Positions 32,389 through 45,327 are shown, counted from the stretch's first letter. The stretch is 64,000 nt of DNA from Tetraselmis striata (GCA_006384855.1 VCJN01003561.1:62001-126000), one strand, 5' to 3'. Notes: generated by a model from the letters alone, not told the origin. Program-made: numbers and translations.

Positions 32389-35300
32389 ATGTCAGAGGGA
32401 GAGAGCCCGCGCCAACTCAGCCGACGCTTCATGAGGAGTACCGGAGTACCTGTGGCAGCACCCTTATCGGAGCCGGAGCGCGTCTTGCGTCAAGCGCTCC
32501 GTGACGCCACGGCGCAGCGCGGTGGAGACCCCAGCGCCGCGGGATCTAGAACACCATCAAGACGACGACCACCTAGCAGTCAGCACTACGCGCCCAATCA
32601 GATCATGGGTGACCTGAGTGCAGCGGAGGAGCGCATCTACGCGGAGCGAGAAGACGCGCGGACAATCGCCGGTGGTCTACGGAAGGAGACAACACCACGC
32701 CATGAGCGCTTCGACGGCGCTACCTCGATATGGACGGAGTGGTTCAGTTCGTACAACGCCAACGTGTTGGTGCCATACGCGCTTGCCAAGGCGCCACCTA
32801 GACCACCCCCGAGAGCTAACGGAGCTGGTTCATCGGAGGGCGAGAGCACCGGACCGGAATGGGTGTTCAACCCGGCGGGCTCCCTTCAACTTCTTCAAGA
32901 GTACGTCGAGATCAACGCCGTCACAAGGCCTATCATCGATCAATGGCATAAGGACACTCTACGCTATCAACAACAAACTCTCCGCTTCGACCCTGCATCT
33001 GGACGCATTAGAGTGCCATCGCGCGAGGATGCGGACGCCTTTCACGAGTTCCGCTATCGACGCTACGTGGAGCTCTTTGAGACCAAGTTCAACGAGGCGC
33101 CGAAGATGCGCACTAGGTACGACGCCTACACCCGTGAGGGCTTCCGTGAGACCCTTGCCAGCTTGGCGATGACTCTTCGCGAGCTCAAGGCGCATCTACC
33201 GGACCTCACGTGGGACAAGGTCAACCAGAAAGCGTTCGACGTCATGACCTCTGTGTGGCGCTCTATTCCGGCGCTCAAGCAGTCCCGCGATGCTGGCTTC
33301 CATCAGCTCAAGGACATCGTTGTTCTACGTCAAGCTCATGAGGACCACTTGGACGAGATAGCTGCGGAGGTGGAGCGCTATGAGGACATCGTGAGGAAGG
33401 ATGAGATTCGAATGGCGGAGGCCTTATTGACGGCTGCCCAACACTTCGCGGAACTAACTGGAGCATCGGCGCCGGCGACTGGTGGAGGACGGCAGCACGG
33501 CACCATCACTCAAGAACCGGTCATCACATGGACCATGGCTATGGTCTACGGACGCCGTGTGCGAGCGCAGCTCGTCGTCGTGAAGGACACCCACCTTATC
33601 CGCCCGTTGTGCGAGGCTTGCACGAAGGCGCGTGGATGTGACATCTTTCACGGCGCCAACTACCGAGAGTGTGCCAACAAGTTCGGCTCAACCATGTACG
33701 TCAACGACGCCGCTGGTGGCCGTGGCGGCCGTGGAGGCGGCCGAGGCGCAGGCCGCGGTGTCCGTGGAGGTCATGGCGGTGGACGCGGCGATGGAGCCGC
33801 ACCTGGAGGCGGACGAGGACCGTGCCGGAACGCTGGGTGCGACGGCGCTCACAACTTCACTGAGTGCGACAAGCCAATCACTGACCCTACGCTCATCGCA
33901 CGACTGAAGCGCAACCAGCGGGAGCGAGAGCGTCGCCTTGCCTATGGACAGCAACGTGGATGGACTATGGACGTGGAGGCCGGACTGTCCAAGCTCGAGA
34001 TGGACTTAGCGAGGAAAGCCGGACACATGCTCACTGGGCAACACGACGCCCATGCTGACGGAGCGGCGACATCATCAGCAATGGCAGACCTGGAGGCCAT
34101 GTTCTCTCGCATCCTCAAGAAGTCTCAAGCTGCCCATGGTACTACGGGTGCCATGCATGCGCTTGGCCGTCGAGGTTCCGGACCCCTTTCTGGTTTGCGT
34201 TGACACCGACGATAACGGCACTTTGCTACATGGAGCGTCGTGTGAGGAGCTGCTTGTGCGTGAGCTGCGTGAAGTCTTCATTGGAGCTCCAGGTCGTGCG
34301 CAACCTCTGGGGGCTGACCGGACACCGGAGTCGACTGTACCAAGACCGCGTGGACGCCCGGCAGTGCTGCCCCCAGGATCAGCGCGGAACCCTGAACTTC
34401 GCATGCGCCAACCCGGATGGGACGCCCAACGCGAGCAACTCACCAAGCAGCGACCTTAAGGCTTAGAGCCGGCAGTCGAGCAAGAGGCTCCGGCGTCCTA
34501 CGAGGGCCGCCGTGGAGAAGGAGCGATCACCTCGGACATGTTGGACATCCGCAATCAGCAGCTCCTGCAGCAATTGCGCACAGCGCTACATCACGCCAAG
34601 TTCCCTGGTGTACCCGTTGCTGTAGTATCGGACATTACACCCGAGCATGCTGCAAAGTGGTTGGAAGCGCGCAACACTGCACTGCGTGGAGGACTTGACA
34701 CTCGTGACCACATGGCCGTGGCATGGGAGACGGTGCTTCAGCAAGCCGTCCGGCGCTTCGAGCCGACAGCGCGGCTCACCTGGGTTGACTACACGCACCT
34801 CGACTTGACGCGCGTCTTTGCCGCAGCCGTGCAGAGCGTCTATGGTATGTCTCTCCCACGCGTCAGTGTCCCGCCACTGTCCTCGCCATCAGCGGAGCCT
34901 CAAGCCAACATTCATCCAGTAGACGTGGTGCAACATGGCGTCAAGCCTCTGGAGGCTCGGCGCCAGCTGCCAGCGACATCTTCGGAACTTCAGCAGCTGC
35001 GAGAGGTGCAACGCAGCGCATACCCTGACTACCCGGAGTATGACCGCCACAGTGCTTTCTACGTGGACTGCAAGATAACCGTCATCGTCATTGTCACGGC
35101 GTGCGCATCCTGATGGCCTTGTTAGACACCGGCTGCGACTACAGCGGTGTGCACCGGCGTGTGGTGGATCGCATGAAGCCGGGCGAGGTGCACGCCACGC
35201 TGCAATCCATGTCCATGCAAGGCATTGGCGGCAAGATGGAGATGCAGCGCCTTGTGGGGCGCATCTCCTACGTGATCAACCCGGACACTGATTGGGAGCG

Positions 35301-35904
35301 CAAGTTTGAGTGGCCATCGTTCGCCATTCTTGCAGGCGAGCATCTTCCAGTTGTCATCTTGTGCACATCCGTCATGGCACCCCTTGGCATGATCATCGAT
35401 GTGGGGGGGCATACTGCCTCATACCGCCCAGATCCTCACGATCTCAGCCGCCACGTCGCTGTGCCGCTGAAGCATCACAACATGCCCAAGCTCCAAGTCC
35501 CGCGCAGGCTGCCGCACGCAACGCTGACCGTGTTGGCATCGGACGGTCCATCTCCCGGACTGCCGTCAGGAGTTGGGGGGGGGGGGGGGGGGGGGGGGGG
35601 GGAGTAGCCCGATGCCGCAGCCAACCTGACCTCTTCATTCTCCTTCAACAGCCGGATCGAGCTGCAACCGGACGACGTGGGCGCCGACGCTGCAGTGCAG
35701 CCGGAGCAGCAAAACGATGAGGCGAGCGAAGCTGAGCTACCGGAGCTTGTAGCCGACTCAGATGATGAGGAGGACTTTGTGCCGTGTTGGGTAGAGGACG
35801 TGCCCGGCCATGTTGCCAACGTCATTGCGTCATGCTTCACCCTGCGCGCCAGTCCCATGGACGCCGACTCTGATAGCGATGAGGAGCTGCCGGGCCTGAT
35901 CGAG
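32389..35904 (+). pseudogene. G2 gag-protease, disrupted copy of the G1 frame
   Basis: Homologous to G1 Gag from MSEGESPRQL onward, including the RGG region and zinc knuckle (about 33720-33870). Lesions relative to G1: a 4-bp gain near 34155 that shifts the frame to a stop at 34203; a CAA-to-TAA change near 34456; an indel near 35090 just before the protease motif (LLDTGCDYSG, about 35115-35145); and expansion of the poly-Gly coding tract to 28 G (35575-35602), followed by TAG. Homology ends near 35904, inside the acidic EELPGL segment, where satellite DNA begins. Confidence 0.85.
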
Positions 35905-36655
35905 AGCGCATACGTTTGGCTATACTATGCAGATTGCAAGGCCGTACCGCTAATTCGTGATATTTGCTTACGGCATACCTACTTTGGGCATGCCGTGACC
36001 ACTGCCTAGATGGCTGCAAGTCTATTAGTGTGCTGATTGGCATGGCACAGAGGGATTATGAAAGCGTATAGCCGCGGCGATACTCTACAGATTGCTAGGC
36101 CGTACCGCTAATACCCAATACTTGCCTACAGCATGCCGCAGATTGTTGCGACGCTGCACCGCAAATTGCGGCCTTCGGGCGTGACGTGACTGCCTAGATG
36201 GCTGTAATTCTATTAGCATTCGGACTTACATGGCACAGAAGGATTATAAAAGCGCATAGCCTCGGCGATGACATACGGATTGCTAGGCAGTACCGCTTCT
36301 ACTTGATATTTGCTTGTGGCACGCGGCACATAGTTGCAACGCTGCACCGCAGACTGCTTCCCTTGGGCATGCGGTGCCTGCCGAGATGGCTACAAGTCTG
36401 TTAGCTTTCGGACTGACATGGCACAAAAGGATTACAAATGCGCATGGGCTCGGCGATGCTATACATATATTGCAAGGCCGTTCCGCAAAAAAATGATAAT
36501 TGCTTGAGGCATGCCGCAGAATGTTGTAGCGTTGCACCGCAGATTGCTGCCTTTGGGCATGCAAATCTTTTAGTATGCGGAGTGACTACATGGCATACAC
36601 GGACAATGAATACGCATAGGCTTGGCGATACTATACAGATTGCTAGACGGCGGAG
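35905..36655 (+). repeat. Satellite array, about 185-bp unit, roughly 4 copies
   Basis: Diverged head-to-tail repeats share blocks such as AGATTGCTAGGCCGTACCGCT, GCTGCACCGCAGA, GATGGCTACAAGTCT and ACATGGCACA. The array starts exactly where G2 homology stops. Confidence 0.75.
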
Positions 36656-37104
36656 CGTTGGTGTCGCACAATCTTGGCGGCTGGAGAGAGAAAAAGTCGT
36701 AGACGCTAGGGTGACCCGAAGATCTGGCATGTTTGTGTTTTCAGTCAAAATGGCGCGACGAAAGGGGTAGATAGCTTGTGGCAAGAAGAGTTGTGCACCA
36801 CATGCAGGGTAGGTGAGCCCGCGGGGGCGGACGCATCTGCCGTTGGCGCCGCAAGATGGCGACGCTAAGGTAAGATCTAGGGTGAGCACATGCCAAGCGT
36901 AGTACATCGTACAAACAACAACGTCACCTAGTAGTACATTCGTATATTCAGGTCTGCACAACGCCTTATTATTTTTGACGAACTCGGTTTTTCTTGTAGT
37001 ACAGTCGTACAGATATAATTTTCACTAGGTATTGCGACCATTTTAGCGCTGTTTTTGCCCCCCCAAGAATGGTCTTTTCCGAGTAGCGTATTATTTTGAG
37101 CAAT
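36656..37104. other. Spacer with LTR-like direct repeat (left copy, about 36890-37140)
   Basis: AGTACATCGTACA, CCATTTTAGCGCTGTTT and TTTTCCGAGTAGCGTAT recur in the same order at 39825-40030. The two copies could be LTRs of a small non-autonomous element of about 3.1 kb spanning the 350-bp tandem array. No gene seen. Confidence 0.5.
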
Positions 37105-38215
37105 TTCACTCGGTATTGCACCCAGCAGTCCCCCTCAGTTGCCGACCCCCATATATGCTTATATATAGCAAGATGAAACGGGCGACGGCCATGATGCGGG
37201 ACTCGGAAAATATGAATAAAGCGGAGAAGTCATCTTGTGACATAGATCTTGAATACATCCACAAAGCCGCAACTATGAGCGGCGCCCAAGCCGCCGCCAA
37301 CAAGGGCACTATGCCCTTACAATAAAGTTACCGCGGTGTGTGTGGTTGTGCCGCAGTCGTATACATCATATACGGAGCCATATAACACACCCGTGCGGCT
37401 TGATTGTCAGTTGTCGACCCCGTATACATGAATCTTATGTGTACGATCATATCCTCAGTTGATGTCAGCTGAGGCCGACGACCAGATCCTCAGCTGCCGA
37501 TCCCCATATATGCATAAATAGCAAGATTACACGTGCGACGGCCATGATGATGCGGGACTCGCAAAATAGACAAAGCGTCGTCGGAGGAGTCATCTTGTGA
37601 GATAGATCTTGAATACCTCACCAAAGCCGCAACTATGAGCGGCGCCCGGCCGCCGTCAAGCAACAAGGGCACTATGCCCTTACGATAAGTTACTGCGGAG
37701 TATGTGGTTGTGCCGCAATCGTATACAGCATATACAAAGCCATATAAGACACCCGTGCGGCTAGATTGTCAACTGTCGACTCCGTACACGTGAAGCTTAA
37801 ATGACCGACGACCAAGCCCTCAGTTGCCGACCCCCACATATGCATACAAATAGCAAGATTACGCGGGCGACGGCCATGGTGATGCGGGACTCGCAAAATA
37901 GACAAAGCGTCGGAGAAGTCATTTTGTGAAATAAACCTTGAATACCTCAACAAAACTGCATTTACGACCATGATGCGGGACTTGGAAAAATAGAAGCGCA
38001 TAAGTCGTATGATGTAGATCAAGTAATGTCCACAAAGCCGCAAATATGAGCGCCGCATGCCGCCACCATCAAGGGCACCATGCCCTTACGATGAAGTTAC
38101 CACAGTGTGTTACCGCAGTGGCACTGACGCAGTTATATAAAGCATATACGGAGCCATATAAGACACCCGTGCGGCCAGATTGTCAGCCGTCGATCCTGTA
38201 TGCAACAATCTTATA
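37105..38215 (+). repeat. Tandem array, about 350-bp unit, three copies
   Basis: Copies at about 37110-37440, 37478-37800 and 37815-38215 share CAGTTGCCGACCCCCATAT, GGCGACGGCCATGATG, CAAGGGCACTATGCCCTTA and a conserved end. The CAAGGGCA...TGCCCTTA block is a short inverted repeat present in each unit. Confidence 0.8.
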
Positions 38216-38225
38216 TGGCTGACCC

Positions 38226-38312
38226 TGCCTCGCCGCTGCCCCGGCCGCGCGCCCTTGCCGCGCCGCTGCCCCGGCCGCGCGCCGTTGCCGCCCCGCTGCC
38301 CCGGCTGCGGGA
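38226..38312 (+). repeat. GC-rich tandem repeat, about 27-30-bp unit, three copies
   Basis: Units share CCGCTGCCCCGGC followed by GCG-rich sequence, and abut the 350-bp array. Confidence 0.7.
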
Positions 38313-41030
38313 GCACCGAAATTGCGGTGAACGACATCAACGGTTACGACGCGATTGATTTCGTATCTTCGGCCCACAATGCTCTTCATGATTGTTGACA
38401 AAAGGGGGGGTGCTGTAATTTGATTTTTCGGGGAGTGCGGTCAAGTTATCATATGTAGAACCGCGCCATCTATCTCCGCCTCGTACCCGTTGACCTTTGC
38501 AAGGGCCTTTGTCACGGCAGCTTCCACGCCCGTGAGTCAGTGACCGCGAACACGATCGTCGGGTTGATGCTGAAGGGAAGGGTAGCGTGGCGGAGTCGGT
38601 CTGCTGGCATTCTTCGATCGCCTAGATCTTCGGAGAGCTTTCGCAATTGCGCCCCGTCGGTGGTGGACCTTCTTAACGTGGCCCAACGATAGAATTGCCG
38701 CCGATGCCGTACTTCGAATAAGCCTTGCAGTCGCAGATTGGCACTCCATCTTGTGGTCGCATATTGGCGACCGGTGAAGGGAATGGCACCCCCCTGCGAA
38801 GGGAACGCAAGGACATCTGGAATCCCGGAAGCAAATCTCCGACCAAACTTCGTCGGTAGAATCTGTCACGGCTTCTTTGTAACACTTGGAAACTCCGTGC
38901 CGTCGTTATATAAGTTGGCATTGGGGTAGAAGGCGCACCGAATCGGGTTAGGTGTAGCTGCAGGTACCTCGTCGTCACAAACGGACTCTTACACGCTCTT
39001 CCCACGCGAGCTCCCGTCGGTCTTTGTCAAATGGCAACCTCGTCGAGAGTGTCAAATGGCAGCCATTGTACGGCTTCCCTTGCATCCTCCCGCTTTGGGG
39101 ACGTGAAGGCCTCGCAAAGGCACGTCTAAGTATATACCAGAAGCGCTCCTGCCGTGCATAGGCGAGTGTGGGTGTGAGTGTAGGTACCTCGTCACTCGTC
39201 GTGGACGGATTCAATAACACGCATTCCACGCGAGCAGCGAGCTCGTGTCGTCGGCCTCCAATCCTACGCCCCCACGGCGGTATGTCTCGCTTTTGGCCGA
39301 GTAGGGGCATGTGTAGGGTTGGTTGCTTCGTCGTCTGAGAAGTTCTCCAACGCGCGCTTGCCACATGAGCATGTGCTACCCTTATTCGCGCTTGGGTGCA
39401 AGGAAAATGTGCGCGAATCAGAAGCGCAGTTATCTTACCACATAGGCAGCACGTTACTTTCCTCATGTTGAGGCTGAGATTTTACTGCCTGAACATGCAA
39501 GGAACCCGTTGCTGCCAGTGGGTCTCGCACGGCTTTTTGCTTGAGCGACTCATGCTTGCTTGGGGGTAATAGATGGCCAACATAATTGTCCAATAACTTG
39601 AGCACGCCCTTCAATACTCCGGCCCCACGGCGGTATGTCTCGCCCCCTTCCATGTTTCCGTCGCCGCACGCCAAAGGTAGTGCGTGCGAGGCGGCCAACC
39701 AAGATGAGGGGCGAGAAGGTAAGAAGTAGGGATCTATGGAAATGATGATCAATCTACACTGGGGCGGGACGGGTGGCCCTCCAGCCGCCACTACCCGTTT
39801 GTGGTGGGCTGTTGAGCGAGGCGTCGGAAATAGTACATCGTACAGTGCATGACCGCGGGATTAATGGATTATCGCGACGAAATTCGCGAAAGTGACGGCC
39901 CTGTACTTCTAGACTGTGTTGCAATTTCACTCGGCATTCTGTCCATTTTAGCGCTGTTTCGACCCCTATATTTATGGATATTTTCCGAGTAGCGTATTTG
40001 GACCAATTTCACTACTGGATATTGCAAATTTCCCCCTGCTACCATGTACAAGGTACCTGTAGCCTTGTAATCACTTCTTCGGTCTCACCTCTGTTGGCCC
40101 GTAGCTGGATTTCCTTCTGGATTTCCTTCTGGATTTCTGTGTGGATTTCTTGAATGTTGCGTCTAGCTCATGTAATCCAATGACTTCTTCGGTCTCACCT
40201 AGCGGAGCCTCCGGCACCTGTTGCACCACCACCTGCGACTCAGGCAGGACGCACCAGGTTATGCGCATGACGGGATGCGGGATGCGGGATGCGGGCCGCC
40301 TTATTACCTTGCGGCGGCTTGCTGTTTTGCGGCGGCTTGCTGTTTCATGCGGCGTGCTACTTGATTTTTTAGTAAGGATTACAGGGTATACTGCTTCTAT
40401 CAGTGGATTTGTTACTGGCCTTTTTATAATTCACACCAGTATTCGATGGAGCATGCGGTACACAGACGGTCGTTTTCTACCTACCCATACTTTTTAAAAT
40501 ATGAGGACCTTTCTAATTGTCCTTTTTTTTGGTGATTTCCTGATGATATCGCCCTCTGCTGCTAGCTCATGTAAGTAACATACTTTTTAAAATACACTCA
40601 TATGCCTCGTCTCCAACATGCGGTGCCGCGCACCAGAGACTACATGTATCTGTACCCGTACGGTAGTAAGGATTAGTGTATAGTCGCTACTTTACTGGTG
40701 GAGTGATGGACCGCGCGCACCAGTACCCACCAGTGCTGCTACCTGTACAAGCAGATTCGCTACTGAGCCAAAGATGCACCCGCGTCGTCTGCGAGAAACG
40801 CTTCCCGTGGCAACACGTCTGCTGTGAGATACGTTTGCCGCACCGCGCTCCCGTAAGCAGAGGCTACCGCCAAGCGCGCCGGTTGCAAGTGGTCACCTTA
40901 CCCAGCACGTCACGCCCGACTCTTGCGGGGTCACCATCTCCCGAGATTTCGCGCGGCTGCAGTCGCCGCCGCCGCGGATGATTGCAGATGCGGAGGAAAC
41001 GCCGGGTTGCCTTTTGTATCGGCTGGCGAC
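38313..41030. other. Unassigned region; no gene recognised
   Basis: Contains the right copy of the LTR-like repeat (39825-40030), an imperfect pair around 38960 and 39185 (GGTACCTCGTC...CACGCGAG), and a duplicated ACTTCTTCGGTCTCACCT (40072 and 40182) with GGATTTCCTTCT triplets. Frames up to about 160 codons on the minus strand (38975-39466) show no motif. Confidence 0.5.
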
Positions 41031-44000
41031 ATGAGATCGCCCCCCGTCCCGCTCGACGAGACCCCGCCGCACGTCGTCGCGCGGGCTTGGCAAGCCTCTG
41101 AGGAGGCCTCTGAAGGGCGCGGCGGGTCGTCGCGCCTGCAGGTCGCGTCCAGCGTCGTCAAAGCTCCGTGTGTGCTGGAGAACGTCCGGGCGCCGGCAAC
41201 GCACTGGCGGTGGCTTGTGAGTGGGATTCTGGCTTGGAGCGCATTCTGGGGCATGGTGGAGACAGCCTTGTGGACGGCGGCACCCTGTCCATTCCTGGAG
41301 GTGCGTGCATTGGAATTTTGTATCCATGGGCGTTGCCGTCCGCGCCTTTACTGGGGTGTCAAAGTGGTGTTGATATTGCGATGGCGGGCGGCGGAAGGGG
41401 GAGTGGGTGGGTCCGTGGGTGGGTGGGTACCAGCGACATGCCTGTAAGTAATGTTCATTTATTCTTTCGTCGTGGTACCTCCGTAAAATATCAAAATAAT
41501 ACAGTACCATGAAGTGTCGCTTTATTATCGAGTAAATGAAATGGAGTCGTATCTCCTATATAAACCAGCCTTGATTATCGCTGTTTGATTGGACATAAAT
41601 TTTCAATAATTCTCCAGGATTATTGGACATAAATTATCTCCTTAAATCTTTTTTCACTCGCACCGCCCCCGCCTTCCGTAACCCTCCGGCGGCTCCCCCG
41701 ACTCCGCCACGAGTAACACCTTTCCGCCCTACCCCTCCCCTCCCACGCCGCCGCAGATACCGACGGCGCTGGGATGTGCACAGGTTAGGAAGATCACGCA
41801 GGGGATGGAGCTTGTCCGCTACCTGGGCGGATACGGAGCTGCGTTCGTGTACTTCCTGTGCAAGCTGTGGGCGGTCGGCCGTCTCCAGTGGCTCAGCCGG
41901 GTGAGACTTGCCAGGCAGTCAGCCCGCAATTGAACTAGAGAGAAAAGTATTATGGAATGCACTCGTATATTTCAACATCGCTACGTAAATATCAGCATAA
42001 TGGCAGGGTTCGTTCGTCCTTGAATCGTGCGAATATGAAAGCGATTGTAGTAAATAATCCTGAATTAGGAGCGAGTCCATGAGAATTAGTTATTGAACGT
42101 GGAACGCCCCATCGACCATTGATCATTATCTACATATACTAGGTCAATGCCTGTAACGCCCTCGTCAATTCACAAGTAATATAAAGTCGTCGCTCTGATG
42201 GGAAATTGGGAATTTTATTGCAGTTTTTAATATAGTTTTGATCTAGCTTGGGTGATGTAGCCACAAACTGCCGTCATGGCGAGGTTATTCGCAACCTTTT
42301 TGCCCCCCCCCCCCCCCCCTCAAACCCCTGCAACGTTTATGCTTTGATTGGGGAGGTCCCCTGGGGTTCCACCCTTAATTGACATCCGCAGCCTGTTTCT
42401 TACGTCAACTAACCCCCTGGTCATTTGGGCTGCAGAGAGGGCAGGTGGAGTTGCTGATGACATCTGACCACTGGTCAGCGGCCAGCAGCCGCGATGTCTT
42501 CATGGACACCGCGGGCTCCCTCATGGGCGCCTTTGCCCAGTTCGGGCTTGTTGCGACATTCAGCACTGTGACTGTATCCGCGCTGATGCTGCACGCCAAC
42601 CTGAGCAGCGCAGCGCTTTGGCACTTTGCCGACACGCTGTGCGGGGCCAAGCTGAGCCTGTGCCGTGCTGGCGTAATGTCGACGGGGGCGATGCCAAACC
42701 TCAACATGGGCGTCCTGATGTGGGTGGTCTCTGTCTTCATCTTCATGCCGTTTGGCTTCTGGAGCCGAGTCAGCCGGGAGGCGATGGTGGAGACGCAGCA
42801 GCACACCCTCCGGCGGCTGCTCAACCTCCACTGGTTTGTCCTCCCGTGCTTCCCCTTCAACCTGGCGCTCCTCCTCATCCAGATCTTCCGGCTCCAGACG
42901 TTCACAGCTACCAGGGTAGAGGCCGAGGGCTTCTTCATAGGGCAGCTGTGCATGATGGCGTACTCGCTTGTGACCATCGCCCTGCACGTAGAGACCATCC
43001 GCCCGCAGGCGCAGCACCTCTCACGCCACGTTCTGCCTGAGTGGATGATGCAGAACGTGTCTGCGGGTTCCGGAACCTTCAGCCTTAGCCATTTGATGGC
43101 CGGTCGCATGACAGGGGCGGGCCCACATGGCCTGCAGCAGTCCCGTGTTGAAGAGGATGTCGCTACAAACTTCAGCATCCTTAATGTCGAAAGGGACAGC
43201 AATGAAGGCATGGAACGCTTGCGGGAGGACGACTCAGCGGAGGAGGACCGGGACCTGGGCCTGCAGCGCAGTTGCTGGGCACGAGTCTGGCGGGCCCTCA
43301 ACGGCGGGGATGCCGGTGTGCGGTTCCAGGCGCAAGTATACCTCTTGATCCTGGCGTTCATGATGAACCAGCAGTTTATGACACTGTCTATCGCCTACCT
43401 AGTCGTGGTGTGGGTGATCCGTTTGATGCTCTTCCTCCTGGCCGTGTGCATCAAGGACGTCCCGTGCACGTTTGACGAGATGCGCAGTGGGCGCGAGGGA
43501 ATGGGACTTCTGGCGGATGCTCCGTGGCTGTGTCAAGCAATGCAGGCCTACGTGGATGGCCGTGAGTTCAACAGCAGCATTCCCCTCGTCAAGGCGTCCC
43601 TGCTGCGAATGCAGGAGACCATTGCTGTTAGTTACCGCTGGCAGGAGGAAACTGCTTACGTCGGTGGGCTGCAAATCAACATGTCGCCCTGGCAGATGCG
43701 GACAATCATCAGCGCCGTGAAGAAGTCCAACTGCCGCTGTGAGTCCCGGCGCAGGCCCTGATTGTTGCTTGACCCACCAGACGCGCTAGGACGTGCTAGC
43801 ACCCTTCCGTACTCCCACCATCTCGCATCCTTTGATGCTACAACAGAAGCTGACCTCGAAATATGCATCCCGGTGTGCTTACAGACCTGTGGATCGACTG
43901 CGTCGCTGTGGAGCAGAGCCAAACTGAGCTCCAGCGCGCCGTTCTGTCTAGGTCAGCATCAGACATTCCCACTGCCCCAACCGCCCTGGCCACCCATGGG

Positions 44001-45113
44001 CCCGCATGTGCCTCATCCTTGGCTTCATGTAGGGCTCACTGCTATCGCTATGGCCAGCAATGGTGGATGGATGAGTGAATCCAGCCGTGTGCCATGTCCT
44101 GCCGCCCATAGAATGATGGCAGTTTACGCGACATGCATGTCCACCATTGTTTTGCGAAGCTTGGAGCACGACCAGGCGCGCTACCACCAAAGGGCCTGGA
44201 CCCTGCAGGTGCGCTGCCGCGAGAGCCTGCCGCAGCTTGAGAATATTACGATGCTGGGCCACTTTGAACTCCGGTGTCAAAGCCGATTCCGCGATTTCAT
44301 CCCTCGGCCGTTGCCCAATTGCTCTCCCCTATACGCATAAGATAGGGGGCAGAAGCGCAACAACTGATTGACCCTTGCCTGGCCTGCTGATGTACCTTGC
44401 AGGAGTTCTGCGCAGCCCGCCATCTCCGCGTAGTTGATCAGCCGCCAGATCCGGATGGCCCCATAACGGGCACTATGTCCGTGCGGGGGAGCGAGGACGA
44501 GGCAGCACTGCGGTTGCGGCGGCGGGTGCTGGGAAAAATTCATCATGTAGTGCCGCTTTGGCTGCTGGCCAACACAAATGGCAGCTTCATGAACGCTATC
44601 CAGGGGAGAGCGGCTGTGGTGTGGTCGGATTACTCAAAGCTCTCCCGGAAGCTGGACTGCGCCGATCCAGCCGACAAGATCAGGTGAGTGCTGCGCGATG
44701 AGGATGGCGCAGTCTCTTGAAATTCAGCGTTCAGTAGCACCATTGATCCCAAAACTTGAATGGTCATTATTAGCACAACATGGTGGTTTTCTGTTATGTT
44801 TCGCTCCACTCCGCTTGCGAGAGCAGCCTACCCTGGCATGATGCTGACAATTCATAATTGTGTGTGTGTGTGTGTGTGTGTGTCTGTGTGTCTGTGTGTC
44901 TGTGTGTCTGTGTGTGTGCTTGTCGTCGACGCTTGCTGTGTCAGGGCGCTCCTTCCGATCCTAAGCATGACCCCGGTTGAGACGGAGGACGAGATGGTGC
45001 AGCTGGTTGAGTGCATCGCACAAGCTGTGGGCGTGCCAGAGCCTGCTGAGATTGTAGAGGTCAACAACCGGCTGTCAGCATGGGCCAAGCAGCTGGAACG
45101 TTATAGAAAATAG
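41031..45113 (+). CDS. Multi-pass membrane protein with C-terminal HET-like domain, seven exons
   Basis: Exons: 41031-41300, 41757-41900, 42436-43738, 43885-43951, 44112-44208, 44403-44683, 44945-45113. All have GT-AG borders and the sum is 777 codons including the stop, with phases agreeing at every junction. Exon 1 has one hydrophobic segment (LVSGILAWSAFWGMV). Exon 3 has about five or six (for example MGVLMWVVSVFIFMPFGFW and AYLVVVWVIRLMLFLLAVCI). Residues about 530-635 follow the HET (PF06985) pattern: IAVSYRW, a spacer, RYLWIDCVAVEQSQ (572 onward), MMAVYATCM and RAWTLQEF (622 onward). HET domains are best known from fungal incompatibility. The role here is unknown; signalling at a membrane is an inference. 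The start ATG is the first in an open frame that extends upstream to 40923, so the N-terminus is uncertain. Confidence 0.78.
42303..42319 (+). repeat. 17-nt C tract in intron 2 of the HET-like gene
   Basis: C x 17 lies about 115 bp upstream of the exon 3 acceptor (42436), in the intron. Confidence 0.9.
44861..44920 (+). repeat. (TG)n / TGTC microsatellite in the last intron of the HET-like gene
   Basis: About 11 TG units followed by TGTGTC repeats, shortly before the final acceptor at 44944. Confidence 0.9.
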
Positions 45114-45322
45114 GCCTGGATTTACAAACCTATTCATTGATTGGGCGGATGCGATGGGGCTGCCCTGCACCGCAGGGTTTGTTTTGTTGTCTTGCGTGAC
45201 ATCAGAAGATGGTGTCACTTGATCAGAGTATGTCAGGTACCGCGCTGGATGGGCGATGATGTGTCGTGGATTGAGGACACACGGGGGTGAGATATCCTAT
45301 ATCAAGACCGGAGAATTCAAGG

Positions 45323-45327
45323 TGTAA
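45323..45327 (+). terminator. Candidate polyadenylation signal TGTAA
   Basis: TGTAA lies 210 bp after the stop codon of the HET-like gene. TGTAA is the predominant green-algal poly(A) signal. The cleavage site cannot be read from sequence. Confidence 0.4.

Larger units (their letters stand above)
25196..35904 (+). mobile_element. Ty3/gypsy-like element 'G2' (decayed copy of G1)
   Basis: Same family as G1 but on the plus strand: LTR start at 25196, leader to 32388, gag-protease remnant to about 35904. There it breaks off into a satellite array and all of pol is missing. The LTR contains a 5.74-kb DNA transposon. G1 and G2 are oriented head to head and bracket the EXO1-U2-ABC island. Confidence 0.8.

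Noticed and set aside
35575..35605. Programmed frameshift on the G tract in G2
   Set aside because: G2 has several other inactivating lesions and G1 keeps its frame across a shorter tract, so random slippage is simpler.
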